Of a stretch of 64,000 nt of DNA, positions 1 to 10,774 are shown piece after piece. The notes below the pieces were generated by a model that was not told where the DNA came from, did no database searches, and saw only the letters and a list, made by a program, of their open reading frames with translations. The position numbers were made by a program, and so were the translations under genes. This DNA comes from Adiantum capillus-veneris (Eukaryota; Streptophyta; Polypodiopsida; Polypodiales; Pteridaceae), in contig CM043959.1 in the NCBI GenBank assembly GCA_014529385.2, forward strand, positions 6,450,966 through 6,514,965, given 5' to 3'. Within the stretch, counting starts at the first letter, position 1, and each line of letters opens with the position of its first letter.

Positions 1-997
1 CTCTACTTAGGTCTACTAGTATGTATATGTATCTACGTGTTTGTGTGGTAATATACTTGTGTACGTATATTTAGATGAGTGAGTAGGGTGGAAAGCTTAA
101 TCTTATATTGCTCTTTGTAAATAGATGTAAGACGACAGACCAACTGGTGAGGAGCAGCCAGTTGGATCTTCTTTTGGTTGGTTCACATCTCAAGTGGGCT
201 CCCACCCGGGGTGGACATCGCCTCCAGTGGACCCGAGTCTTGAGTCGGTGTGAACAAGCAAAGAAATAAATAATGTTTCTACGTAGTTAACCATAAACCA
301 TGAGTGTCATAGGTTTTTTTTTTGTTATTTGCAGGCATGGCCATCCTACACCTACCCTTCTCAGATTCCTCCACCGGTCGTAGATCCTGACTTACAACGG
401 GCTATCTCTTTACGAGAGTAGTACCTCCGTTTGACGGAGGATTTATTTGGCCGCTACACTCCACAGTAGCTTGTGACCTACGGCATTTCTCCGTAGACTA
501 CACCACAGGGGAGTCAGGGAGGGACTCCTGTTAAGTATGGAGCCTGATTTACCCTTGTAATTTTCTGTGGTAAAAGCGCACATTTGTAAGGCCCCCATTA
601 TGAGGAGAAGCCATCGTGTGTGAAGGAGAATCACTCACCGGAAACCAAAATTTTCACGGACAAGAATCAGGGGCAACTTTAAAGGCCTCGGGGGCGGAGG
701 CCCCCGAGACTTTTTTTTTCGCCGGAATATTATGGCCGAACGGCAACCGGAAAGTGGTCGGAAAACAACCGGTCGGTTGGCCAGTGGCCGGTAGTCAATG
801 GCCGATGGCCGGTGGTCGGAAGTCAATGGCCGGTGGTCGGTGGCCGAATTCAATGGCCGGTGGCCAAATTCAAAAGCGAACTTGTCTTCTCAAGGGCGGC
901 CACACATGGGCGGATTGGAGGGTCCGATTTTGGACTTATTCGCACAAGGGCGGCTACACATGGCTGTCTCTCATAAGAGAGGGCATCCCTTTTGGCC

Positions 998-1005
998 TAT
1001 AAAAG
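998..1005 (+). promoter_or_regulatory. TATA box of copia A 5' LTR
   Basis: TATAAAAG stands about 330 bp before the LTR end. The same motif is in the 3' LTR at 5780-5787. It is the likely U3 core promoter for the genomic RNA. Confidence 0.6.
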
Positions 1006-1203
1006 GAGGCCATTTCTACACACATTTCATAGTGTGAAGTTGATGCAACAAGGTGAGTGTGAGGTGGTGAGAGTGAAGCAAGGCGGGAGCTCCATTAAGG
1101 GTATAATCCCTTTGTAAACTACTTCTTGTTTTGAAGTACTAAAGCCATTGAGTGGCTGCTTTCCCATGGAGTAGCCCACATTGGGTGAACCACGTATATC
1201 GTT

Positions 1204-1207
<4 letters not shown>

Positions 1208-1243
<36 letters not shown>
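1208..1243. repeat. (CT)n microsatellite in copia A 5' LTR
   Basis: About 18 CT units. The matching position of the 3' LTR has a longer tract (5991-6048), so tract length changed after insertion. Confidence 0.95.
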
Positions 1244-1246
<3 letters not shown>

Positions 1247-1332
1247 CTATAATCTCGTGTATATAAATCTGTCTCTCTCCATTAAGTAATCTACTCAATT
1301 ATCTATTTAGCTACGTCTTATTTCTTAACAAC

Positions 1333-1344
1333 TGGTATCAGAGC
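1333..1344 (+). promoter_or_regulatory. Primer-binding site of copia A
   Basis: TGGTATCAGAGC, complementary to the 3' end of plant initiator Met-tRNA, lies two bases after the 5' LTR. Confidence 0.9.
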
Positions 1345-1393
1345 AAGGTTTTCTCGTAGCTAAATTATCTCAAGGAAAGGATGAGTGGGAGTT

Positions 1394-4300
1394 ATGGCGG
1401 AGGAAGGGAAGCTCAAGATTGAGAAGTTCAACGGCAAAAACTACCAACATTGGAAGATGCAGATTGAAGACTATCTCTACCAGAAGGACCTCTATTTGCC
1501 ACTAAGCGGTCTTGCGAAGAAGCCCGCAACAATGGCAGATGAAGCATGGATTATCCTTGATCGAAAGGCACTGGGAACAATCCGGTTAAGCTTGGCGTCA
1601 ACGGTGGCCTTCAATATTTCGGAGATGAAGACCACGCAGGACTTGATGAAGTCACTTGACGACTTCTACGAGAAACCATCGGCATCCAATAAGGTATTTC
1701 TTATGAAGCGCTTGTTCAATCTAAAGATGGCAGAGAATGGTTCAGTTGCAGAACACCTAAATGACTTTAACACAAACATAAGTCAACTTCGATCAGTGAA
1801 AATCAATTTCGATGACGAAGTGCCAGCTCTCCTTATACTATCATCTCTACCGGATAGTTGGGACAGCCTTGTGATGGTTGCAAGTAATTCTATCTCTGGC
1901 ACAAATACTCTTAAGTTTGATGATGTTGTGGGTGTTCTCCTAAGCGAGGAAATGCGAAGGAGAAGCACAGGAGAATCATCAAGTGCTGCACTATCAGTGG
2001 AAACAAGAGGAAGGCTTAAGGAGAGGTTCAAAAACCAAAAGGGTCGTGATCGCTCAAGGCGGAGCAAGTCACGCACAAAGTCAGTTCTTGAATGTTGGAA
2101 CTGCGGCAAGAAGGGCCACGTCAAGAAGGATTGTTGGTCCAAGAAGAAGAAGGAGACAGAGTCTCAAGACAACAAGCCAACATCGGAGGCCAATGTGGCA
2201 GGTAAAGTAGAGAAAGATGCTCTAATTCTCTCATTAGACAATGTGTCTAATTCCTGGATAGTAGATTCCGGGGCTTCATTCCATGCGACACCACACAAGC
2301 AACATTTCCAAGACTACACCAAAGGTAATTTTGGGTATGTATACTTGGGAGATGATGAAGCTTGTGAGATTGTCGGCAAAGGTACAGTTTCTGTCAAAAC
2401 TGCTAACGGAAATGAATGGAAGCTTAAAGATGTTAGGCATGTTCCTTCTCTTCGCAAAAATTTGATCTCTACAGGACAATTGGACGATGAAGGTCACAAC
2501 ATTGCATTCGGAAACAAACGGTGGAAGATCTCAAAGGGATCTTTGGTGGTTGCCAAGGGTGAAAAAGTTGGTACACTTTACTTGTGTACTGTTAGCACGC
2601 AACCTTTAGCTTCTGTAGCAACTACAGAAGTTGACAGTGCGGTGTGGCACTACCGACCTGGGCATATGAGTGCCAAAGGAATGCAAATCCTTCAAACAAA
2701 GAAGCTTCTACCATGTTTGAAAGAAGTGGACTTAGAGTTCTGTGAAGATTGTGTTTATGGTAAACAAAAGAGGGTAAAATTTCAAAAATCAGGAAATGAA
2801 AGAAAAAATAAAAAACTTGAGTTGGTTCATTCTGATGTTTGGGGTCCTGCAAGTACACCATCACTTGGTGGCTCATTGTACTATGTAACATTCATAGACG
2901 ATGCGACTAGAAAAACATGGGTTTATGTAATGAAGAATAAATCCGATGTATTTTCCATATTTCAAAGGTGGAAAGCCTTTGTGGAGAATGAAACAGGTAC
3001 CAAGGTTAAATACCTCAAATCCGACAATGAAGGCGAATATTGCAGCCAAGCTTTTGAAAGCTTTTGTGCTAGCAATGGAATTCCGAGGCAAAGGACAACC
3101 CCAAGGACACCTCAACAAAATGGGATTTCGGAAAGGATGAACAGGACAATCATGGAACGAGCACGAAGCATGCGGCTACATGCAGGCCTACCGCTTGAGC
3201 TTTGGGCGGAAGCTGTAAGTACGTTTGTGTACGTAATCAATCGGTCACCCTCAACGGAATTGGATGGGGGAGTTCCAGAAGAGGCATGGACAGGTAAACC
3301 GGTGAATTATGCATTTCTCAAAGTGTTTGGGTGTGAGGCTTTCATGCACATAGATAGAAGCCTAAGATCAAAGTTAGATGCAAAGTCCAAAAAGTGTTTC
3401 TTCATTGGCTATGGAGAAGGAGACTTTGGGTATCGCCTATGAAATCCTGAAGATGGTAAAATCTTAAGGAGTAGGGATGTAATTTTTAACGAACAAAATA
3501 TGTACAAAGATTACTTGGAAAGAAAACAAACAAAAGAAACAGGTGATGAGTACATGGAGCTTGAGGACGGTGAAGACTCGAGAACTGCAAACGGTGACAA
3601 TGTGCAACAACGTCAACCAAATGAGGAGCCTCAACCTATTCCCCGAAGATCTACAAGAGCAAGTAGACCTCCAGAAAGGTTTGTTCCTTCCTTCAACCAT
3701 CTCTTGATCTTAGATTCTGGAGAGACGGAATCATATGAAGAAGCTATGTAACATGAATCCAAAGAAGAATGGACGAAGAGCATGCAAGTGGAGATGGACT
3801 CGCTACATCGCAACCAAACATGGGAGTTGGTTGAGTTGCCTAAAGGTAAGAGGGCACTTCAAAACAAATGGGTGTACAAGCTAAAGGAAGAAGAAGGTAG
3901 GAAGAAAAGGTACAAGTCTAGGCTTGTGGTAAAAGGTTTTTCTCAAAAGAAAGGTATTGACTTCAATGAAATATTTTCTCCTGTTGTAAAAATGAACTCA
4001 ATTAGGCTTGTCTTAAGCCTTGTGGCTGCTCATGATCTAAATCTCAAGCAAATGGATGTAAATACGGCATTCCCTCACGGTGACTTAGAGGAGGGAATGT
4101 ACATGCTTCAACCAAAGGGGTATGAAGTAAAAGGTAAGGAGAAAATGGTTTGCAGATTAAAGAAGAGCTTGTATGGTTTAAAGCAAGCATCAAGACAATG
4201 GTACTTGAAGTTTGATCGATGGATGTTGGATCATGGATTCACAAGATGCAACTCGGATCATTGCGTCTACACGGAGAATTTGGGAGATGGGAAATTCATC

Positions 4301-5275
4301 ATCCTAATGTTGTATGTTGATGACATGTTGATTGCAAGTGCTAACATGCAGGACATCAAAGACCTAAAAGAGGAGGTGTCCAAATCTTTTTCAATGAAAG
4401 ATTTAGGTGCTACAAAGAGGATACTTGGTATGAAAATATCAAGGGACAGGACGAAGAAGACAGTAAAGCTATCTCAAGAAGATTACATTAAGAAGGTACT
4501 AGAAAGGTTTGCAATGAAAAATGCAAAACCAGTTTCTACACCTTTGGCTGGTCATTTTAAACTAACGAAGGATATGTGTCCAAAGACACAAGAGGAGATA
4601 GCCTATATGTCTAAAGTTCCATATGCTGCAGCGGTAGGTTCTCTAATGTATGCTATGGTCTGGACAAGGCCAGACATTGCACATGCAGTGGGAGTTGTGA
4701 GTAGGTTCATGGACAACCCAGGTAAAGAGCATTGGCAAGCTGTGAAGTGGATACTTAGGTATCTAAAAGGGACAACAACAAATGCTTTGTATTTCGGAGG
4801 AACTGATATTTTTCTAGAAGGGTATGCTGATGCAAATATGGCAGGTGACAAAGATACTCGAAGGAGCACTACTGGCTATGTGTTCACGGTTGGAGGCACA
4901 GCAGTAAGCTGGGCTTCAAAGCTGCAGAAAGTGGTTTCACTTTCTACCACGGAAGCAGAGTATGTAGCAATGACGGAGGCAAGCAAACAAATTCTGTGGC
5001 TTCACAGATTCTTAGAAGAGCTTGGATTCAAACAAGACAATTGTGTCTTGTACAGTGATAGCCAAAGTGCTATCCATCTTGCAAAGAACTCAGCCTTTCA
5101 TTCAAGGACAAAGCACATTGAGGTGAGATATCATTTCATACGCACTCTTTTGGAAGAGTGACAACTAAAGCTAGGAAAGGTGCATACAAGTGAAAATCCT
5201 GCAGACATGTTTACAAAGGTGGTCAACAAGGAGAAGTTGAGCTTTTGCTCATCTTCAATCGGCATTCAAGGATAA
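1394..5275 (+). pseudogene. copia A Gag-Pol polyprotein, three nonsense codons
   Basis: One continuous frame of about 1294 codons. The first ATG of the frame is at 1394; an upstream GTG at 1385 is not a credible eukaryotic start. Order of domains: UBN2-type Gag; zinc knuckle CWNCGKKGHVKKDC near residue 234; protease DSGASFH near 291; integrase zinc region (HYRPGHMS, with P where L is usual) near 420; integrase core with the DDE acidic residues between about 480 and 580; RT with YVDDML near 974; RNase H with STTEAEYVAM. In-frame stops are TGA 3440-3442 (after FGYRL), TAA 3749-3751 and TGA 5159-5161, all single-base changes. The RT motif TAFPHGDLEEGMYM also departs from the usual TAFLHGDLEEEIYM. 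Integrase lies before RT, which defines copia order. Not functional as it stands. Confidence 0.92.
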
Positions 5276-5321
5276 GAAGCCAGAATGGAAAGCAGTCGCA
5301 GGTTTGGTTTGGAGATCAGTC

Positions 5322-5335
5322 TCCAAGTGGGAGAT
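5322..5335 (+). promoter_or_regulatory. Polypurine tract of copia A
   Basis: CCAAGTGGGAGATT directly precedes the 3' LTR TG. This is the usual plus-strand priming site of plant copia elements. Confidence 0.8.
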
Positions 5336-5986
5336 TGTTAAGTATGGAGCCTGATTTACCCTTGTAATTTTCTGTGGTAAAAGCGCACATTTGTAAGGCC
5401 CCCATTATGAGGAGAAGCCATCGTGCGTGAAGGAAAATCACTCACCGGAAACCAAAATTTTCACGGACAAGAATCAGGGGCAACTTAAAAGTGGTCGGAA
5501 TATTCTTTTTCGCCGGAATATTATGGCCGGACGGCGGCCGAAAAGTGGTCGGAAAACAACCGGTCGATTGGCCGGTGGCCGGTAGTCAATGGACGATGGC
5601 CGGTGGTCGGAAGTCAATGGCCGGTGGCCGGTGGCCGAATTCAATGGCCGGTGGCCGAATTCAAAAGCGGACTTGTCTTCTCAAGGGCGGCCACACATGG
5701 GCGGATTGGAGGGTCCGATTTGGACTTATTCGCACAAGGGCGGCTACACATGGCTGTCTCTCATAAGAGAGGGCAGCCCTATAAAAGGAGGCCATTTCTA
5801 CACATATTTCATAGTGTGAAGTTGATGCAACAAGGTGAGTGTGAGGTGGTGAGAGTGAAGCAAGGCGGGAGCTCCATTAAGGGTATAATCCCTTTGTAAA
5901 CTACTTCTTGTTTTGAAGTACTAAAGCCATTGAGTGGCTGCTTTCCCGTGGACGTAGCCCACATTGGGTGAACCACGTATATCGTG

Positions 5987-6051
<65 letters not shown>

Positions 6052-6140
6052 CTACTCTATAATCTCGTGTATATAAATCTGTCTCTCTCCATTAAGTAAT
6101 CTACTCAATTATCTATTTAGCTACGTCTTATTTCTTAACA
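5336..6140 (+). repeat. 3' LTR of copia A
   Basis: Begins TGTTAAG and ends CTTAACA, followed by ACTCC. Apart from the block around 5487-5515 and the CT tract (5991-6048) it is nearly identical to the 5' LTR. TATA box at 5780-5787. Confidence 0.95.
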
Positions 6141-6213
6141 ACTCCTTATCTACAGATCCTCGCACCGATGGCACCTCCCTCTAATCTCCCTTCCTATCAT
6201 CCTACTCCTATTC

Positions 6214-6303
6214 CATCGCAGGGTCCTACTCCCCATGCATCGCAGGGTCCTACTCCCCTTGCATTGGAGGGTCCTACTCTCATGGCATCATAGGGTCCTA
6301 CGC
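6214..6303 (+). repeat. 24-bp tandem repeat in CACTA exon
   Basis: About 3.7 copies of a 24-bp unit (GGGTCCTACTCCCCATGCAT core) give the peptide repeat GPTPxASQ in frame. The third and fourth copies are diverged and the fourth contains a TAG. Confidence 0.8.
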
Positions 6304-7559
6304 CACTCCATTCCACTCCGGGTTTTCCAGAACATTGTCGACGGACTTCCTCTGGCAGCGCATGTCGACGCTCGTCTCAGGGCAGCGAGTGTCGTGAGAG
6401 ACGAAGCGACGACGGATCTTGTGGTTTCGCATGTTTTGGTAGTGGCGGGGGAACGGAGTCCCCACTTTCAGAGCATGCCACCCCTCACGCAGAGGACGAG
6501 GATACTGACACACCCGTGCCAGACACGCATGGGCACTACTACAGGGTTAAATATGGCGGGGAGGTTTATTTCGGCACAGCACAGGGCATGGCATTTTGAC
6601 GCCATCTACAAATTCTTATACATTCAACGTATAAGAATTGTTTTATAAAGTTCAGAGACCAACTGCCCGATCATGCACCGTACATTGAGGAAGCTCTGTT
6701 AGCTAGATTTCCAAACGCCCCCGATCAACGTTTTTCACAACAATGGTTGGAGGGCTACATTAAGACATTTCTAAAAAACAAGCAGTCCAGTGTGCAGCGT
6801 GCAGCAGGCAACCAGCTTAGAGATCCAGATAGGGGTTACCACGGTGGCAACATGGCAGACGCGAAATGGGAGTGGGCAATTCAAGAGAAGAGCGATCAAG
6901 CTACGACGTGCTCATCATATATATAACAACGCGAGGCCCGCGCAAGACAAACTCCCACGCACTATGGCTTAGGAGACAAGGAATCTTGGAAGGATAAATA
7001 TGTAAGATTATTTGAATTATAACGTCGATCGTTGATTATAAAGATTCTAATTGATAATTTGGTATTGTTATTGCTAACTTAGAAAAATGTCACTCTCTCT
7101 CGACCAACCAAAGAGATGGTCAAGTATCGGGAGCAACATACAGAATTTGATACTTGGTGACGATGGTTGTTTGAAAACAACCACATCTCTCGCGAGCAAT
7201 TCGACGCGGTGGTTGGACCACTACAAGCGGTAAGTTTAAACAAGTAATTTTGTATCAATTGTTTTGAGCTGTGGATAATTGTTTAATTTGGTTTGGGTTT
7301 ATGTAGAGTCAAAGTGATCCAACATATGTGCCTCTGGATGACGACGAGTATTAGATAAAAGAATGTTTTGTCAAAACTTTTGTAAAGTCCCAATGTGACA
7401 CAATGTATATACAACTATTTACTTTTAATTGTAACTTTTTTAAATAGTTGATCTTCTACATTTTTAATTTGTCAAGGTAAAGTAAATTCAATTTTAGTTC
7501 TTTGGTATCTTTTATACTCTTTTAGAAAACAATTGATATCTTATTGTTTTATGCAGGTC

Positions 7560-7623
7560 AAAAATAAAGGTGCTCATTTGGGCCACCCAAATTTGGGTGA
7601 CCCAAATGAGCACCTTTATTTTT
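7560..7623. repeat. 64-bp near-perfect palindrome
   Basis: Two 32-bp arms meet at 7591/7592 without a loop and pair throughout except for one mismatch (7583 with 7600). It sits between the CACTA coding remnant and the CACTA right end. It could extrude as a cruciform or give a long hairpin RNA. Confidence 0.9.
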
Positions 7624-7627
7624 GAAT

Positions 7628-7842
7628 TGGCGTTTAGCGATAATATACGCGGTAATAACAGCGGCAAAGGTCGCGATAATAGCAGCGGGTATATTGTTGC
7701 GACTATTACCGCACTTATTGTTGATAAACCACTACCGCATTCATAGCCACAGTTATTTCCGCCCACGCAAATTTTTCTCTCTCCTTTTTTCTTTCTTTTT
7801 CCGCGGTAATGTTAGCGGTTATAAACAACTCCTCTTATAGTG
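7628..7842. repeat. CACTA subterminal repeats and right terminus
   Basis: Copies of GCG(G/A)TAATA-like motifs occur at about 7634, 7648, 7671, 7705 (inverted), 7733 (inverted) and 7803, ending in CTCTTATAGTG. The pattern matches subterminal transposase-binding arrays of En/Spm elements. Confidence 0.65.
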
Positions 7843-8167
7843 AATGAGAACCTAGCCTAAGAGGGTCATGCAATAAGTAGTGTATACAACTCCTAACTAA
7901 AGTGGGACTAAAGTGTAAAAGAGGGGACTCCAATTTTAGCACCAATCATAAATCAAAATATCAAATACCAAACTCCATAAGAGATTAGCCATGGAGTTTG
8001 GGGCTAGGATTTTAGGCCTTTCTTGTGTAGATGCTCTCAATTTTCCATCTCCCCTCTCTTAAGCTATTATGTGTTTGCTGTGTATACTCCTTAATTGAGT
8101 CTACATCTTCTCTTCCATGTTCTTACACCCTGTTACAACTTGTCTCTGTCAATTATATGCTCTTAAT

Positions 8168-8226
<59 letters not shown>

Positions 8227-8325
8227 CGCTTGGAAATTGCAGAAAGAGGTTGACAGGTTGATGGTGATGTTTGTGAGAAAGTGTTGAATTGTTTTAAGCA
8301 GCCAGTCTCCTCCCTTTCTCCAGTA
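7843..8325 (+). repeat. gypsy A 5' LTR, right part
   Basis: Matches the 3' LTR from about 14713 to 15181, including a TG microsatellite at the same relative place. The terminal CA appears mutated to TA (8324-8325). Confidence 0.85.
8170..8229. repeat. (TG)n(CG)n microsatellite in gypsy A 5' LTR
   Basis: About 24 TG units followed by five CG units; alternating purine-pyrimidine, so Z-DNA prone. Confidence 0.95.
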
Positions 8326-8326
8326 G

Positions 8327-8338
8327 TGGTATCAGAGC
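8327..8338 (+). promoter_or_regulatory. Primer-binding site of gypsy A
   Basis: TGGTATCAGAGC one base after the LTR end, matching initiator Met-tRNA. Confidence 0.85.
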
Positions 8339-9331
8339 AACAGGTTTGAGAAAACTAGCAATCAAATTATGAATCGGCAATATCAAGTCCACAAATTGAA
8401 GCTAAATCGGTGATCAATCAACAAATCAACAAATTAATTTTGCTTATTGACATCAAGAATTGGTATGACTAATTGAAGTTTCAATTAATAGCTAACTCCT
8501 GGGATTGTGAAGGAAAAGAGAGGGAATCGTAGAAGCAAAATGATTCTTGAAGGAACGGGGATTGAGAGCACGGCTTCCGAGTGCTTTGACGATATCTCAA
8601 AAGATCAAAAGCCGGCATAGTTAAAACATCATCAAGCAGTAGTAGTGCATCTGGAAATAGTAATGAAATTGGAAGGTAATTAGTGGGGATAGAGAAGACG
8701 AAGTAATTAAAGACGACGGGTCTCGAGATCTTCAAGGCTTCATAGAGTCAAAGGGAAGCAAATTGGTGAGGCTTGTGAAGCAAGGATAATCAAGCTCGTG
8801 CATGTACTTGCATGAGAGATTCTAAAAGTCCATGCTACCCAACCACGATGTGCTGTTTTCCGTGACAATCACCTCTTCCACACAGCTTGTCATGCCGTCG
8901 ACTTCATCAAAAGCATGCAAAGTTAGCCTCAAACTGAGTGCCCTGGCATCATAAATGGTTTTGCCTTCTTGCTCGCGGGCCGATACTGCTTGTAGCAGCC
9001 GTCTTCATCACCTCTCCCTCTCACGTTGTTGGCCGACTGCAACTCGTGCTTGCCAATATAGCTTTTCACACCCTTTTCAACTACAAAAGGGGTTTACATT
9101 AAAAGTAAGCCCGGCCGCCCACTATCCAATGGTTTAAAAAAAACCCATTAGGACCAATTCACCCATTCCTCCCCTTAAAGCTCCTTGGTTGGCTGGTCTA
9201 GCCTCGATTATTTGGCCGCCCCTTACCATCTAAACCACTTCAAAGGCAAGCATTAATTGAGGATTACTCCGCCCATCATTAGCAACATTTTCACCGGCCG
9301 CCATACCACTTTAAAAACAAGCATTAATCAA

Positions 9332-9389
<58 letters not shown>

Positions 9390-9805
9390 CATTCTAATTG
9401 GAGCTCTTTTAACCTCGTCTATTCAAGCTTTCTCAAGCTACGCCGTTTGCAACTACCGCCGTCCCTGCCAATTCAATTTTACGGTGAAGAGTAACATAAA
9501 TTGCTGATTGTATTGCCCTTATTTTTGGGATACGAGAGATTGGACACCGTGAACTCGATTGACTTGCAGACTAACCTTCTGGCTGCTCACCTTTTTGGAA
9601 ATTTCCTCGCATATCGCCATTTTGGATTGGATACCAACGCGATCTTTAAGCTAAGTACATTTTATATTTGCTATTTCTTTTACGCTCTCTTACTTATTTT
9701 GCATACTGCATCTGTAAACATCTCCATATAGCCATTCTAAAGTTAAAACAAAACACACACAAAAAGAAAAAAAAAGGGAGAAAAAGAAAAAGAAACCAAG
9801 CAATC
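8339..9805 (+). other. Untranslated leader of gypsy A
   Basis: About 1.47 kb without a credible reading frame between the primer-binding site and the gag ATG. The homologous leader of gypsy B is 48409-49768. It contains a CA/TA microsatellite at 9334-9389 that gypsy B lacks. Confidence 0.7.
9334..9389. repeat. (CA)n(TA)n compound microsatellite
   Basis: CA units to 9370 followed by TA units to 9389 inside the gypsy A leader. Confidence 0.95.
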
Positions 9806-10640
9806 ATGACACACGCACCACAGGCACCCACAATTGTTGAGCAGCTTGCCAATCTGCAACAATCTCTCATGTATGAATGCATGCGAAGGCAAGAGCTTGA
9901 AGACAACTTATTGCATTCTGCACGCATAGAATCTGCACCGGCACCCAAGCAAAACAAAATTAGCAAAAAATCCTTCACTTTCAAAGATTTTGATGGTATT
10001 AAAGATGCTAGCACGGTTCTTCAATGCTAGTGGGATGTCCAAGGCTATACTGATCGTTTTGGAACTGTTTAATTCAATTGCAAGCTATTGAACATGTCAG
10101 TCACAGGAAATTAAAGTGTAAATGTATATTTCGTTTAGCACTACAAATTGGTGCTGAGGTAGATATGTCTGAATCGGATTCACTGTCAAAAGCTAATTTG
10201 GCCCTTAATGCGGAGAAGAAGAAAGTTAGACAACCCTCTCACACCGAAAAAAGTGCTACCACTGACCGTAACAAGAGAGATTCTTTCTCTCCTAACTTTG
10301 ACAGGAACAAACATCAAAGCCGTACCTTTTTCAAGTGACGCAGATTTGACAATTCTACTACTATTTCTCAACCTCATAGCAGCAACAACAACAACACAAA
10401 GCAACGAGGCAACCAAAATTCTTGCAACCAACGTCCTGCTCAAAACTCTAATGGTAATAAAAAAGTGAAGTGTTTCAAATGCTTTCAATATGGTCACTAT
10501 GCAGATAAGTGCCCAAAAAATCCTGCTAAGAGCAATGGCCAAACCAATGGTCAATCCAATGGAGTCACCCAAATCCAAGCCAAAAACCCTTCAACAACAA
10601 TCGTCCCAATGGTGCTACTGTTAACCTCATCAAAGATGCT
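9806..10640 (+). pseudogene. gypsy A gag
   Basis: The ATG at 9806 opens MTHAPQAPTIVEQL, the same start seen in gypsy B at 54412. The frame stops at 10028-10030 and continues in other frames (10078-10338, then 10465 onward). The nucleocapsid zinc knuckle CFKCFQYGHYADKC (CX2CX4HX4C) is at 10471-10512 and is intact. It would encode the RNA-binding capsid and nucleocapsid protein of the element. At least two frameshifts and one stop break it; a section around 10030-10080 is much shorter than expected for Gag, suggesting a small deletion. Confidence 0.8.
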
Positions 10641-10774
10641 AATCTCCACGACAATGAAGTGGAAGCTAATTACGATGAGCGATATGATCCTGGGTATGAT
10701 CATGATGACAACACATCTTCAAGTACTCCTATATCTTCTCACACTTTGTTTAAAGTGCAAGGCACAGTCGGGTT

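Larger units (their letters stand above)
529..1330 (+). repeat. 5' LTR of copia A
   Basis: Bounded by TG at 529 and CA at 1329-1330. It contains a U3 block of short GGCCGGTGG/TCAATGG repeats (about 770-870), a TATA box (998-1005), a CT microsatellite (1208-1243) and a hairpin-forming block at 686-709 that the 3' LTR lacks. Confidence 0.95.
529..6140 (+). mobile_element. Ty1/copia LTR retrotransposon, complete (copia A)
   Basis: The element starts TGTTAAG and ends CTTAACA, with LTRs of 802 and 805 bp. It is flanked by the 5-bp target duplication ACTCC (524-528 and 6141-6145). A primer-binding site (1333-1344), a polypurine tract before the 3' LTR and one gag-pol frame in copia order (gag, protease, integrase, RT, RNase H) are all present. 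Three in-frame stops make it non-autonomous now. It interrupts an exon of the surrounding CACTA gene. Related deleted copies occur at 34.96-36.13 kb (plus) and 41.69-43.65 kb (minus). Confidence 0.95.
335..7354 (+). pseudogene. CACTA-encoded protein remnant, split by copia A
   Basis: A polypyrimidine tract and AG acceptor at 333-334 open an exon running in one frame to 528. The same frame resumes after the copia insertion at 6146 and continues to about 6600, with several in-frame stops. It encodes a proline-rich stretch with GPTPxAS repeats, then a downstream block around 6650-6960 (motifs HAPYIEEALLARFP and QRFSQQWLEGYIKTF). Two plausible introns follow: GT 7002 to AG 7082, and GTAAGT 7230 to AG 7306. 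The last exons end in PTYVPLDDDEY and a stop at 7352-7354. Layout and position within a CACTA element suggest the accessory or transposase_24-like protein of En/Spm elements, but I recognise no catalytic motif. It is dead: stops, frameshift-like breaks and a 5.6-kb insertion. Confidence 0.55.
1..7842 (+). mobile_element. CACTA (En/Spm-type) DNA transposon, right-hand part
   Basis: The right terminus reads CTTATAGTG at 7834-7842, the reverse complement of CACTATAAG, the diagnostic end of CACTA elements. The last 210 bp carry many short GCGGTAAT/GCGATAAT-like motifs in both orientations, as expected for the subterminal transposase-binding repeats of this superfamily. Upstream lies a decayed spliced coding region (335-7354). 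The left terminus is outside the window, so the 3-bp target duplication cannot be checked. The sequence immediately right of the end is the middle of a gypsy LTR, so the CACTA element inserted into that LTR. It was later interrupted by copia A at 529-6140. Bases 1-334 hold no recognisable coding and probably belong to this element as intron or UTR. The class is well supported; the left extent is inferred. Confidence 0.75.

Noticed and set aside
616-1037. Overlapping open frames in the copia A 5' LTR, repeated at 5491-5899
   Set aside because: They are LTR sequence; frame openness comes from the GC-rich repeats, and no motif is present.
1385-1393. GTG start for the copia A polyprotein
   Set aside because: Non-ATG initiation is not expected here; ATG at 1394 is in frame nine bases later.
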